Origin: Alteromonas portus
Lineage (GTDB): Bacteria > Pseudomonadota > Gammaproteobacteria > Enterobacterales > Alteromonadaceae
Assembly (NCBI RefSeq): GCF_005117025.1
Contig: NZ_SWCO01000005.1
Location: forward strand, 682,001-746,000
Direction: 5' to 3'
Length of the DNA: 64,000 nucleotides
Position numbers and translations under genes: made by a program. Under the pieces are notes generated by a model. It saw nothing but the letters and a program-made list of their open reading frames with translations. It had not been told where the DNA came from and ran no database searches. The number at the start of each line of letters is the position of its first letter. The first letter of the stretch is position 1. Shown here piece after piece: positions 28,990-37,978 of the stretch.

Positions 28990-29901
28990 ATGAGTTTAGC
29001 CCAGCATCATGAGCAATACGTAACGCTCAAAAGCGGTGATAGGTTTTGCTATGCCGAACATGGTGTCGGAAATACCGATACCATTGTACTTATTGTGGGT
29101 TTAGGTCTTCAGTTGGTTTATTGGCCAAACGCGCTTATTGAGCGTTTAGTTGCCAGCGGCTTTCGTGTGATCTGCTTCGATAACCGTGATGCAGGAAGGT
29201 CAGTACGCAGCGACACACCTCACCCCAGCCTATTGCAGCAGTTGAGAGGAAAAGCGCCGAAAGGTGCATATGGACTGGAGTGTATGGCAGATGACACAGC
29301 GCAGCTTTTAGAGGCGCTAAACATTGAAAGCGCGCATGTTGCTGGGATGTCTATGGGGGGAATGATTGCACAAACCCTTGCAAGCCTACACCCGGAGAAA
29401 GTGCAATCCATGACGTCTATTTTCTCTACCACAGGAAGTCGAAAAGTCGGCCAGCCGTCATATTCTACGCTATGGCGTTTAGCAAGAGCAAAAGCTCCAC
29501 TAAATGAAAACGACGCGGTTAGAAATTATAAAGCTATGATGACTCATATTGGCGATATTACGGCTGAAGATGCTATGAACCAATGGCATCAATATGCACG
29601 ATTGGCATGGCAGCGCAATGGTGGCAAAAGTGATGCAAAAGCGATGTTTCGGCAAATTGGCGCTATTATGAAATCCGGGGACAGAACGTCAATGCTTCAA
29701 AATGTTAAAGCCCCAACACTAGTGATACACGGAGATGTTGATCACATGGTGCACCCCAGTGGTGGTGTTGCTACTGCTAGAGCTATACCAGGAGCTAAAC
29801 ATCAAGTACTACGAGGTCTGCGCCATCAAATCGATACCATTCAATCACATCGGATAGCAGACAGTATTCTTGCTCATATTCACTTAAATGCAAACAAATA
29901 G
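28990..29901 (+). CDS. alpha/beta-hydrolase
   Basis: 303 residues, cytoplasmic. Nucleophile elbow GMSMGGM with Ser121, oxyanion region GLGLQLVYWP, acid Asp in VIHGDVDHMV and His in GLRHQ complete the triad. Substrate cannot be inferred. It separates cysE from iscR, an insertion relative to the E. coli gene order, and no terminator is seen around it. Confidence 0.8.
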   Translation: MSLAQHHEQYVTLKSGDRFCYAEHGVGNTDTIVLIVGLGLQLVYWPNALIERLVASGFRVICFDNRDAGRSVRSDTPHPSLLQQLRGKAPKGAYGLECMADDTAQLLEALNIESAHVAGMSMGGMIAQTLASLHPEKVQSMTSIFSTTGSRKVGQPSYSTLWRLARAKAPLNENDAVRNYKAMMTHIGDITAEDAMNQWHQYARLAWQRNGGKSDAKAMFRQIGAIMKSGDRTSMLQNVKAPTLVIHGDVDHMVHPSGGVATARAIPGAKHQVLRGLRHQIDTIQSHRIADSILAHIHLNANK

Positions 29902-30062
29902 CGCTGATGGTCGCCAGTATTATTTACCTTACAAATAAGCCATTCATCACCATTTATCAGCAGACCTTTCCGCGTAAATTTCTGCGCCTAATAGTGCTTA
30001 CTAGGGTGGTGCTTAAACGAAACGATAGTCCTGATACAAAAAAGCGATGAATCGAATCAATA

Positions 30063-30120
30063 ATACCTGACTAGTTTACTAGGTCTTATACTTGACCATT
30101 TTAGTCGGGTATGTGAAAAT
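30063..30120 (+). promoter_or_regulatory. iscR promoter with tandem type 1 IscR sites
   Basis: The site at 30088-30112 starts ATACTTGACC and ends AGTCGGGTAT, matching the known type 1 pattern closely. A weaker copy (about 19 of 25 positions) lies just upstream at 30063-30087. The near site covers -35 TTGACC (30092-30097), followed after 17 bases by an extended -10, TGT-GAAAAT (30112-30120). This is the layout of an autorepressed iscR promoter. Confidence 0.8.
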
Positions 30121-30150
30121 TCCCGCACTATAAAACGGCGGGAGAATCCA

Positions 30151-30636
30151 ATGAAACTCACTTCGAAAGGGCGCTATGCGGTTACCGCAATGCTTGATGT
30201 CGCTTTGCATTCAAAGCGTGGTCCAGTGCCTCTTGCCGACATTTCAGAACGACAAGAAATTTCTTTATCTTACCTTGAACAGCTTTTTTCTCGATTGCGT
30301 AAAGAGCAATTAGTAGACAGTGTTCGCGGGCCTGGCGGCGGTTATTTATTAGGCCGTGAAGCAAGCAAAATTGCGATTGGCGAAGTCATTCGCGCCGTCG
30401 ACGAGTCTATTGATGCCACACGCTGTCAAGGACAAGCAGACTGCCAAGGTGGTGATCGCTGTCTCACGCACAGCTTGTGGCAAGACTTAAGTGACCGTAT
30501 TGCGGCGTTTCTAAATTCAATCACGCTTGGCGAATTAATGGCAAAGCGTGATGTGCAAGAAGTAGCCGACCGCCAAGACGGTAATGCATCACTTCGTCAT
30601 ATCACCAAAGATATCGAAGTTAGTATTCAACTTTAA
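30151..30636 (+). CDS. iscR: iron-sulfur cluster regulator IscR (Rrf2 family)
   Basis: 161 residues. N-terminal winged helix-turn-helix ([35 protein letters not shown]) and the cluster ligands Cys92, Cys98, Cys104 and His107, identical in position to E. coli IscR. With a [2Fe-2S] cluster it represses its own operon. Type 1 sites lie at its own promoter and before sufB, so it probably links cluster status to both halves of the locus. GGAGAA precedes the ATG. Confidence 0.96.
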   Translation: MKLTSKGRYAVTAMLDVALHSKRGPVPLADISERQEISLSYLEQLFSRLRKEQLVDSVRGPGGGYLLGREASKIAIGEVIRAVDESIDATRCQGQADCQGGDRCLTHSLWQDLSDRIAAFLNSITLGELMAKRDVQEVADRQDGNASLRHITKDIEVSIQL

Positions 30637-30654
30637 ATTGGTATTGAGTAACGC

Positions 30655-31821
30655 ATGGCTTTATCAACACCCATTTATTTAGATTACGCAGCAACAACAC
30701 CGGTAGACCCGAATGTGGCCGAGGCAATGGCAAAATGCCTAACGCTGGATGGCAACTTTGGTAACCCAGCTTCTCGTAGTTATCGCTTCGGCTGGATGGC
30801 AGAAGAAGCGGTTGATGTTGCTAGAAATCAAATCAGCGACGCGCTTAATTGCGACCCTAGAGAAATTGTTTTTACTTCTGGGGCCACTGAATCGAACAAC
30901 CTTGCAATAAAAGGCGTTGCCCAAGGTTATGCCAATAAAGGCAAACATATCATTACCGTTAATACCGAACACAAAGCGGTGTTAGATACCTGTGTGTACT
31001 TACAAAGCCAAGGCTTTGAGGTTACGTATCTTGAAGTACAGCCGAACGGGTTAATTGATTTAAATGCGCTTGAAAATGCGTTGCGCGACGACACTATTTT
31101 GGTGTCGGTGATGCACGTTAACAATGAACTTGGCGTTATCCAAGACATTCAAGCTATTGGCCAGCTGTGTCGTGACAAAGGCATTCTTTTTCATGTGGAT
31201 GGTGCGCAAAGTGTGGGCAAAATTGCCATTGATTTAGCTGAGCTTCCTATAGATTTGCTGTCTATATCGGCACATAAATTATACGGCCCGAAAGGTATGG
31301 GGGCACTCTATGTGCGTCGCCGTCCTAAAATCAATCTGGTCGCACAAATTCATGGCGGGGGCCACGAGCGCGGCATGCGGTCGGGTACATTAGCCACCCA
31401 CCAAATTGTTGGAATGGGTAAAGCCATCGCGCTAGCCTCTTCAAAAATGGAAGAGGATAGTGCGCGCATATTAGCGCTGCGTGAATCGCTATGGCAAGGC
31501 CTTCAACAGCTCGACGATATCTATTTAAATGGGCACGCAACACAGCGTATCCCGGGTATTTTAAATGTGAGCTTTGCGGGTGTAGATGGTGAAAGCTTGA
31601 TGATGGGCTTAAATGATATTGCTGTATCTTCAGGGTCGGCATGTACGTCAGCGAGTCTAGAGCCCTCGTATGTGCTAAAAGCGATTGGCCGCAGTAATGA
31701 ATTGGCTCATGCAGGTATTAGATTTAGCGTAGGGCGCTTTACGACCCAAGAAGACATCGATTACGTAGTAAAAAAAGTAGTGGATGTAACAACGCGACTG
31801 CGCCAAGCGGTTTCAGCATAG
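30655..31821 (+). CDS. iscS: IscS-like cysteine desulfurase lacking the IscU-binding tail
   Basis: 388 residues, class I pyridoxal-phosphate desulfurase releasing sulfur from cysteine. PLP lysine Lys208 in [10 protein letters not shown] and catalytic Cys330 in SSGSACTS are present. Compared with E. coli IscS (404 residues) it ends at LRQAVSA, without the C-terminal tail used to dock IscU. No iscU, hscBA or fdx follows; suf genes do. It may serve tRNA thiolation or other sulfur acceptors (inference). Eighteen bases separate it from iscR. Confidence 0.88.
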   Translation: MALSTPIYLDYAATTPVDPNVAEAMAKCLTLDGNFGNPASRSYRFGWMAEEAVDVARNQISDALNCDPREIVFTSGATESNNLAIKGVAQGYANKGKHIITVNTEHKAVLDTCVYLQSQGFEVTYLEVQPNGLIDLNALENALRDDTILVSVMHVNNELGVIQDIQAIGQLCRDKGILFHVDGAQSVGKIAIDLAELPIDLLSISAHKLYGPKGMGALYVRRRPKINLVAQIHGGGHERGMRSGTLATHQIVGMGKAIALASSKMEEDSARILALRESLWQGLQQLDDIYLNGHATQRIPGILNVSFAGVDGESLMMGLNDIAVSSGSACTSASLEPSYVLKAIGRSNELAHAGIRFSVGRFTTQEDIDYVVKKVVDVTTRLRQAVSA

Positions 31822-32075
31822 CCGCTTAAAAAGTTGTGTAGCTTGGTGATTGACTGGAATATTACACCAGAGCGCTTAAAAAAGCGTTAAGTGTAGTGTC
31901 CGACCAAGCAGTGAAACCAAGATTTTAGCGCGTGTTTTTGTTCTGGGGAAACGTAGGTTGTGTAAAAACAATTTATTGATTTTCGTGAACGTGGATGAAA
32001 ATTAATGCGCGTTTGAAGGAAATAGTCTTTCAAGCGGCGTTTAAAACGCGTAAGTGGCCATAAATTAATGGCTGA

Positions 32076-32108
32076 ATATTTGAGTGAAATAGTCGGGTAT
32101 TATATACT
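32076..32108 (+). promoter_or_regulatory. suf operon promoter overlapped by a type 1 IscR site
   Basis: -35 TTGAGT (32080-32085), 17-base spacer, -10 TATACT (32103-32108). The 25-base window 32076-32100 matches the type 1 IscR pattern at about 23 of 25 positions; its right half AGTCGGGTAT is perfect. Repression by cluster-loaded IscR is expected. E. coli suf uses a type 2 site instead. Confidence 0.8.
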
Positions 32109-32139
32109 ACGGCACCAAAATTTTAGGCTGTCCCCAATG

Positions 32140-32250
32140 TAACTGGCAGTTTTGGCAACTCTTTTGGGCGTAAACCCAAATAAATGACGTTGTTGAAGTT
32201 GAAAGTCGATATAAATTACCAAGACCGTGGGGTGATTTATTTGCCAGTTA
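32140..32250 (+). ncRNA. candidate structured 5' leader of sufB (three-helix junction)
   Basis: Outer helix: TAACTGGCA (32140-32148) with TGCCAGTTA (32242-32250), 9 bp. Inner helix A: TTTGGG (32163-32168) with CCCAAA (32175-32180). Inner helix B: ATAAATTACC (32211-32220) with GGTGATTTAT (32231-32240), 10 bp with one G-U, directly abutting the outer helix so that they could stack. Inferred transcription starts near 32115. Read by eye, not folded by software; ligand or protein partner unknown. Confidence 0.45.
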
Positions 32251-32300
32251 AATAGAAAGGTTAGTGGCAGCAAATGCAGGCAAACAAGTGAGATCCCAAC

Positions 32301-33737
32301 ATGAGTGAACAGATCGAACAGGCGTTAGAAAGAAAGTACGATGCGGGTTTCTATTCAGAAATCGAATCGGAAACATTTGAAAGCGGCCTGGACGAGTCGG
32401 TTATCCGCCGCATATCAGCAATGAAAAACGAGCCTGAATGGATGCTTGAATGGCGTTTGAAGTCTTATCATGCATGGCTAGAAATGGAAGAGCCAGATTG
32501 GGCGCATGTCGACTATCCGAAAATCGATTATCAGGCCATTTCTTATTACTCGGCACCAAAGAGTATGAAAGACAAGCCTAAGTCGCTAGATGAAGTTGAC
32601 CCTGAACTACTTCGCACCTACGAAAAGCTGGGTATACCACTGCACGAGCAGGAAATGCTGGCAGGCGTAGCAGTCGATGCGGTATTCGACTCGGTATCGG
32701 TTGTAACTACGTTTCGCGATAAGCTTGAAGAAGCGGGAGTGATCTTTTGCCCAATTTCTGAGGCAGTACAGAAATACCCAGACCTTGTAAAGAAATACAT
32801 CGGTTCGGTAGTTCCGCGCACAGATAACTATTTTGCTGCGCTTAATAGCGCGGTATTTACTGATGGTTCATTTGTTTATATTCCAAAAGGCACACGTTGC
32901 CCAATGGAGCTTTCTACTTATTTCCGTATTAACGAAATGAACACCGGTCAGTTCGAGCGTACCTTGATTGTTGCTGATGAAGGCAGCTACGTAAGCTACC
33001 TTGAAGGTTGTACTGCACCACAGCGAGATGAAAACCAGCTGCATGCGGCAGTGGTTGAGCTAGTGGCAATGGACGACGCGCAAATTAAATACTCAACGGT
33101 ACAGAACTGGTACCCAGGTGACGAGAACGGTAAAGGCGGTATCTACAACTTCGTGACAAAACGTGGTGTAGCACATACTAATGCCAAAATCTCGTGGACG
33201 CAGGTTGAAACCGGCTCTGCGGTTACGTGGAAGTACCCAAGCTGTGTACTTAAAGGCGACAACAGTGTAGGTGAGTTCTACTCAGTAGCGCTAACACGCG
33301 GTCGCCAGCAGGCTGATACCGGTACTAAGATGATCCACGTGGGTAAAAATACCAAGTCGACCATTATCTCTAAAGGTATCTCAGCGGGTAATAGCAATAA
33401 CGCCTATCGCGGGCTGGTTCAAATGGGCCCTCGCGCAGACGGAGCACGTAACTTCACCGAGTGTGACTCGCTACTTATCGGTGACAAATGTGGCGCGCAC
33501 ACATTCCCGTATATCGAAAGCCGTAATCCTTCAGCCATTGTTGAGCACGAAGCAACAACGTCGAAGGTGAGCGACGAACAATTATTCCTGTGTCAGCAAC
33601 GTGGCTTAGACACAGAAAAGGCCGTTTCTATGATTGTTAACGGTTTCTGTAAAGAAGTATTCAAAGAGCTGCCAATGGAATTTGCCGTAGAAGCCGGCAA
33701 GCTGCTCGAAATTAGTCTTGAAGGTTCAGTGGGGTAA
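32301..33737 (+). CDS. sufB: Fe-S cluster assembly protein SufB
   Basis: 478 residues. Scaffold subunit of the SufBCD complex on which clusters form. Conserved stretches include [13 protein letters not shown] near the start, [29 protein letters not shown], and the C-terminal [20 protein letters not shown] beta-helix end. It begins the suf genes after a long leader and is followed by sufC after 3 bases. Upstream regulation is described at 32076-32250. Confidence 0.97.
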   Translation: MSEQIEQALERKYDAGFYSEIESETFESGLDESVIRRISAMKNEPEWMLEWRLKSYHAWLEMEEPDWAHVDYPKIDYQAISYYSAPKSMKDKPKSLDEVDPELLRTYEKLGIPLHEQEMLAGVAVDAVFDSVSVVTTFRDKLEEAGVIFCPISEAVQKYPDLVKKYIGSVVPRTDNYFAALNSAVFTDGSFVYIPKGTRCPMELSTYFRINEMNTGQFERTLIVADEGSYVSYLEGCTAPQRDENQLHAAVVELVAMDDAQIKYSTVQNWYPGDENGKGGIYNFVTKRGVAHTNAKISWTQVETGSAVTWKYPSCVLKGDNSVGEFYSVALTRGRQQADTGTKMIHVGKNTKSTIISKGISAGNSNNAYRGLVQMGPRADGARNFTECDSLLIGDKCGAHTFPYIESRNPSAIVEHEATTSKVSDEQLFLCQQRGLDTEKAVSMIVNGFCKEVFKELPMEFAVEAGKLLEISLEGSVG

Positions 33738-33740
33738 TCA

Positions 33741-34502
33741 ATGCTTAGTATCAAGAATTTACATGCCAGCGTGGAAGAGAAAAACATCATTAAAGGTCTT
33801 AACCTTGAAGTTAAACCTGGTGAAGTACACGTTATCATGGGCCCCAACGGTGCCGGTAAAAGTACACTAGGCTACGTCCTATCTGGTCGTGACGGCTACG
33901 AAGTAAGCGAAGGCGAAGCCACGCTTAACGGTAAAGACCTATTAGAGCTTGAAGTAGAAGAGCGTGCCCGTGAAGGCCTTTTCCTTGCGTTCCAGTACCC
34001 AGTTGAAATTCCTGGCGTAAGCAATATGGAATTCATGAAAGAGTCAGTTAACGCTATGCGCGAACAGCGTGGCGAAGCGCCGTTAACTGCTGCTGAGTTT
34101 TTGAAGAAAGCAAAAGAAGCGTGCAAGCAAGTACAGCTTCCATTGGATTTCTTGAAACGCGGTGTAAACGAAGGTTTCTCTGGTGGTGAGAAGAAGCGTA
34201 ACGAAATCATGCAAATGATTTTGCTAGAGCCAAAGCTTTGTATTCTTGATGAATCTGACTCTGGCCTTGACGTTGACGCACTTCAGGTTGTTGCCGATGG
34301 CGTTAACAGCCAGCGCGATGGCGAGCGAAGCTTCATCGTTGTTACCCACTATCAGCGTCTTCTAGACTACATCAAACCTGACTTTGTACACATTCTTGCC
34401 GATGGCAAAATTGTGAAAAGCGGTGACGCGTCACTAGCGCTAGAAGTAGAGAAGAGCGGATACGCGTTCCTAGGTAAAGCGTACGAGGAGGCTGAAGCAT
34501 GA
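33741..34502 (+). CDS. sufC: Fe-S cluster assembly ATPase SufC
   Basis: 253 residues, ABC-type ATPase of the SufBCD complex, cytoplasmic. Walker A GPNGAGKST, signature FSGGEKKR, Walker B LCILDESDSGLD and switch His in VVTHYQR are intact; the EKKR and DESDSGLD forms are SufC-specific. Its stop overlaps the sufD start (34499-34502), implying coupled translation. Confidence 0.97.
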   Translation: MLSIKNLHASVEEKNIIKGLNLEVKPGEVHVIMGPNGAGKSTLGYVLSGRDGYEVSEGEATLNGKDLLELEVEERAREGLFLAFQYPVEIPGVSNMEFMKESVNAMREQRGEAPLTAAEFLKKAKEACKQVQLPLDFLKRGVNEGFSGGEKKRNEIMQMILLEPKLCILDESDSGLDVDALQVVADGVNSQRDGERSFIVVTHYQRLLDYIKPDFVHILADGKIVKSGDASLALEVEKSGYAFLGKAYEEAEA

Positions 34503-35755
34503 GTCAATGGCTAGAACAGGTCATTGATGCGGCGCAAATCTCCGATTACCTAGCGCCCGTGCGTCAGCAGGCCTTAGAAAAGTTAAAAGCCGATGGTTGG
34601 CCAGCCCGTAGAAACGAAAGCTGGCGTTTTACGCCGTTAACACCCGTTGAAAAGCGTGAAGCTAAGCAAGCGGTTCAGGCAGATAGTTTACCGGTACCCG
34701 CTATCGATAACCTAAATGCTATCGACCTTGTATTTGTAGACGGTGTCTTGGTCACGCAGGTTAACACGCTAAATGTACCAGCGGGCATGAGCATCACGTC
34801 GCTTAATAATGATGATACTGCCACGCAGCAAGCGATTAGCAGTGTATACGGTCAGGTTAAACCAACCCGTCATATGTTTGGCCTAGTTAACGATGCGCTG
34901 TGCCAACACGGTATATTTATTAATGTTGAAGCAGGCGCGAAAATCGACACGCCAGTGCGCATTGTGAACATGGCGTCACAAAATGTTGATGCTCATACGC
35001 GTGTGGTGGTGAAGGTCGCTGAAGGCGCAAGTGCTACTGTTATCGAGCAAGGTTTTGGCGATACGGAAAGCTTAACCACAGCGTTTGCTGAATATGACCT
35101 AGCTGATGATGCACATCTAGAACACTATCGTTTTGCTATGTTTACCGGCAAAGCTAAGCAATTAGGTGGTAGCCACTTTAAGCTACATAACCGCACTACG
35201 CTTAACAGCACCATGGTGGGCTATGGAAGTGAGCTTTCCCGTTTAGATGTAGATATTCATCACGCCGGCGAATTTGCCGATGCGAAAATGAACGCCATTT
35301 ATCTTCTCGCGGAAGGCGAGTTATTTGACCTTCACTCTACCATTGAGCACGCCATGCCTAATGGTACGACAGAAGAAAACGCGCGCGGGATTGTAGGCGA
35401 TAAAGCACGTGCTGTGTTTAATGGTCGCATTCATATTCATCGCGACGCGCAAAAGACATTGGCTGAACTTAACAACCGCAACTTGTTGCTATCTCGTCGT
35501 GGTGTAATCAACACCAAGCCTGAGCTTGAAATTTATGCTGATGACGTAAAATGTGCTCACGGTGCAACGGTTGCTGAAATTGAAGAAGAAGCCTTGTATT
35601 ACATGCTAACCCGCGGCGTTTCTCGCAGTAAAGCACTGGTAATGCTCAACTTTGGGTTCATTCAAGAGCTTATAAATGACGTGCCTAATGCGGCAGTCCG
35701 TGAATGGCTAGCACCAATTTTAAGTGAGCGCTTCGCCCAAATGGAGGTGAAATGA
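34499..35755 (+). CDS. sufD: Fe-S cluster assembly protein SufD
   Basis: 418 residues, paralogue and partner of SufB in the SufBC2D scaffold. N-terminal helical part (WPARRNESWRFTPL) and a C-terminal beta-helix core with HSTIEHAMPNGTTEENARGI, ELNNRNLLLS and CAHGATVAEIEEEALYYM, which includes the His in the DDVKCAHGAT loop. Overlaps sufC and sufS by 4 bases each. Confidence 0.96.
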   Translation: MSQWLEQVIDAAQISDYLAPVRQQALEKLKADGWPARRNESWRFTPLTPVEKREAKQAVQADSLPVPAIDNLNAIDLVFVDGVLVTQVNTLNVPAGMSITSLNNDDTATQQAISSVYGQVKPTRHMFGLVNDALCQHGIFINVEAGAKIDTPVRIVNMASQNVDAHTRVVVKVAEGASATVIEQGFGDTESLTTAFAEYDLADDAHLEHYRFAMFTGKAKQLGGSHFKLHNRTTLNSTMVGYGSELSRLDVDIHHAGEFADAKMNAIYLLAEGELFDLHSTIEHAMPNGTTEENARGIVGDKARAVFNGRIHIHRDAQKTLAELNNRNLLLSRRGVINTKPELEIYADDVKCAHGATVAEIEEEALYYMLTRGVSRSKALVMLNFGFIQELINDVPNAAVREWLAPILSERFAQMEVK

Positions 35756-36969
35756 GCTTAGACGTTGCAGCACTTCGTGCCCAGTTTCCTATTTTATCTA
35801 AAACGGTAGACGGCAAGCCGCTGGTCTACCTAGATAATGCGGCAACAACACAAAAACCTCAGGCCGTTATCGACGCCTTAGTAGATTTTTACACGGGTAC
35901 GAATGCAAACGTGCACCGCGGTGCGCACCATTTATCGGATGAAGCCACGCGCCGTTACGAAAATGCACGTACCAGCGTTGCAAAGTTCATTAACGCAAAT
36001 GCTCGTGAAGAAGTTATTTGGACGTCGGGCACCACAGAAGCCATCAATATAGTCGCCAATGGTCTTGGCCAGCTATTAAGCGAAGGTGACGAAGTGATGG
36101 TGACCGAGCTTGAGCACCACGCAAACTTGGTTACTTGGCAACAAGCGTGTCGCCGTTCTGGTGCAACGCTAAATGTTGTACCTATTTTCGACAGCGGAGA
36201 GTTAGACGTAGACGCTTTCGATAGACTGCTGTCTGAAAACACAAAGCTAGTGGCGTTTCCTCACGTATCGAATGCACTAGGTACGGTGAACCCAATTAAA
36301 CTGCTTACTGAAAAAGCGAAAGCGGTTGGCGCATGGGTGCTGGTTGATGGCGCACAGGGCATTGCTCACGGCGGTGTTGACGTACAAGACATTGGCTGTG
36401 ATTTTTACGCATTTTCAGGACACAAGCTATTCGGTCCAACAGGCATTGGCTGTCTGTGGGGCAAAAAAGAGGTGCTAGAAACCTGGCCTGTTTGGCAGGT
36501 AGGCGGCGAGATGATTAAAGACGTGACCTACCATGAAGCCACATGGGGTGCGTTGCCAAATCGTCTAGAAGCCGGTACGCCAAACATCGCAGGTGCCATT
36601 GGTATGGGCGCTGCAGTAGATTGGTTTAGTGCCCTTGATGTTAATGCTTTACATGAACATGAACAAAAGTTGCTTGCCTATGCTACAGAGCAGGCCGAAG
36701 CGTTCGATGGTATGCGGATAATCGGTACGGCACCTAACAAGGTAGGCGTGCTGAGCTTTCTACTTGAAGGTGCGCACCCGGCAGACGTGGGCTTCATTCT
36801 CGATAGACAAGGCGTTGCGATCCGCACCGGTGACAACTGTGCACAGCCGCTAATGAAGCGCTTCGGTATACCGGGTACTGCCCGTGCGTCGTTCTCAATT
36901 TACAATACGCTTGAAGAAGTAGACAGCCTATTTGCTGCGCTTAAAAAAGCAAAAATGATGTTGGCCTAA
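35752..36969 (+). CDS. sufS: SufS cysteine desulfurase
   Basis: 405 residues, class II desulfurase that passes sulfur from cysteine to SufE. PLP lysine Lys225 in FSGHKLFGPTG and catalytic Cys363 in RTGDNCAQPLM match the family. The operon thus encodes two desulfurases, IscS-like and SufS; only SufS has its dedicated partner (sufE) here. Followed after 9 bases by sufA with a strong AAGGAGG site. Confidence 0.97.
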   Translation: MSLDVAALRAQFPILSKTVDGKPLVYLDNAATTQKPQAVIDALVDFYTGTNANVHRGAHHLSDEATRRYENARTSVAKFINANAREEVIWTSGTTEAINIVANGLGQLLSEGDEVMVTELEHHANLVTWQQACRRSGATLNVVPIFDSGELDVDAFDRLLSENTKLVAFPHVSNALGTVNPIKLLTEKAKAVGAWVLVDGAQGIAHGGVDVQDIGCDFYAFSGHKLFGPTGIGCLWGKKEVLETWPVWQVGGEMIKDVTYHEATWGALPNRLEAGTPNIAGAIGMGAAVDWFSALDVNALHEHEQKLLAYATEQAEAFDGMRIIGTAPNKVGVLSFLLEGAHPADVGFILDRQGVAIRTGDNCAQPLMKRFGIPGTARASFSIYNTLEEVDSLFAALKKAKMMLA

Positions 36970-36978
36970 GGAGGCATT

Positions 36979-37335
36979 ATGAGTGTTGAAACTTTCGTAC
37001 CTAGTACAAAACTCATTTCGCTAACTGACAGTGCCGTTAAGCATTTCGAAAGTAAGCTTAAAGACAAGCCTGGTCAGTTAATTCGTTTATCGACAAAAGT
37101 AAGCGGCTGTACAGGTTACGCTTATGTGCTTGATTTCGCAGATAGTGCGCAAGCCGATGACGAAATTGTTGAAATTTCGCCAGTACTTAACGTGGCCGTG
37201 GCTGCAGATGCCACCGACCTACTGCGTAATACTGAAATTGATTACGTTACAGAAGGTGTTAACGGCGTCATTAAATACAACAACCCCAACGTGGTTGATG
37301 AGTGCGGATGCGGTGAAAGCTTTAACGTAGGCTAA
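36979..37335 (+). CDS. sufA: A-type Fe-S carrier (SufA/IscA family)
   Basis: 118 residues. Carries clusters from the scaffold to apo-proteins. Conserved cysteines: one in SGCTGYAYVLDF and the CGCG pair in DECGCGESF at the C-terminus. SufA, IscA and ErpA are hard to tell apart; placement within the suf genes favours SufA. In E. coli sufA is first in the operon, here it is fifth. Confidence 0.93.
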   Translation: MSVETFVPSTKLISLTDSAVKHFESKLKDKPGQLIRLSTKVSGCTGYAYVLDFADSAQADDEIVEISPVLNVAVAADATDLLRNTEIDYVTEGVNGVIKYNNPNVVDECGCGESFNVG

Positions 37336-37385
37336 TTGCCACGTCAAAGGCCGTCAGTGGTAGAACAGAGAGTACTAAGTAGTTT

Positions 37386-37919
37386 ATGAAGCAAAAAATG
37401 GTGACCACCGAGCGCGACTGTAAAGCGCGCTTAGTTCCCGCGGGTAATCCTACCGTGATCCCTGAAGGCGAGTTTGTGAATATCACCCAAGAGCTCGGTG
37501 GTAACTATACGGTAACGTGGCGTGGCAACATGTACCGCATTGACGGTACTGATGCAGGTGCTATTGGCCGTAAGGCGATGACATTAAGCTTTGACGCGCC
37601 AGAAGATGGCAACATTAGCGAACAGCAAGTGTGGGACGCGTTAGAAACTATCTTTGACCCTGAGATCCCTATCAACCTTGTATCCCTTGGTCTTATCTAC
37701 AAAGTTGAAATTGACCAAGGCACAGGCAGCGTTAATATTGATATGACCCTGACGGCACCAGGCTGTGGTATGGGCCCAGTATTGGTTGGTGATGTTGAAT
37801 ACCGCGTTGCCATGGTTCCCCATGTTAAAAACGTCAACGTAGAGCTTGTATTCGACCCTGCGTGGTCCCGTGATATGATGAGTGAAGAAGCACAGCTTGA
37901 AGCAGGTCTATTCTTCTAG
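37386..37919 (+). CDS. sufT: SufT, DUF59/MIP18-type Fe-S assembly factor
   Basis: 177 residues. A SufT-specific N-terminal part (ERDCKARLVPAGNP, WRGNMYRIDGTDA) precedes a MIP18/DUF59 domain with DPEIPINLVSLGLIY and the conserved cysteine in LTAPGCGMGPVL. Members aid cluster maturation under high demand. An ATG at 37398 is an alternative start. The gene is absent from the E. coli suf operon but common in suf operons of other bacteria. Confidence 0.92.
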   Translation: MKQKMVTTERDCKARLVPAGNPTVIPEGEFVNITQELGGNYTVTWRGNMYRIDGTDAGAIGRKAMTLSFDAPEDGNISEQQVWDALETIFDPEIPINLVSLGLIYKVEIDQGTGSVNIDMTLTAPGCGMGPVLVGDVEYRVAMVPHVKNVNVELVFDPAWSRDMMSEEAQLEAGLFF

Positions 37920-37978
37920 TCATCCACGCAGTGAAATTTAATCACACAACTTTTCAAACAAATTAAGCGGAAATAGCA

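Larger units (their letters stand above)
31822..32300 (+). other. long intergenic region and suf leader
   Basis: 479 bases between iscS and sufB, long for this locus. The first part has inverted repeats: a hairpin with TTGAAGGA and TCTTTCAA arms at about 32013-32036, and GCGTT/AACGC at about 32036-32048. Then come the suf promoter with an IscR site (32076-32108) and a structured leader (32140-32250). No protein gene is visible. Confidence 0.7.

Noticed and set aside
30121..30143. Hairpin TCCCGC/GCGGGA covering the iscR ribosome site
   Set aside because: The promoter -10 ends at 30120, putting the transcription start near 30127, so the left arm would not be in the mRNA.
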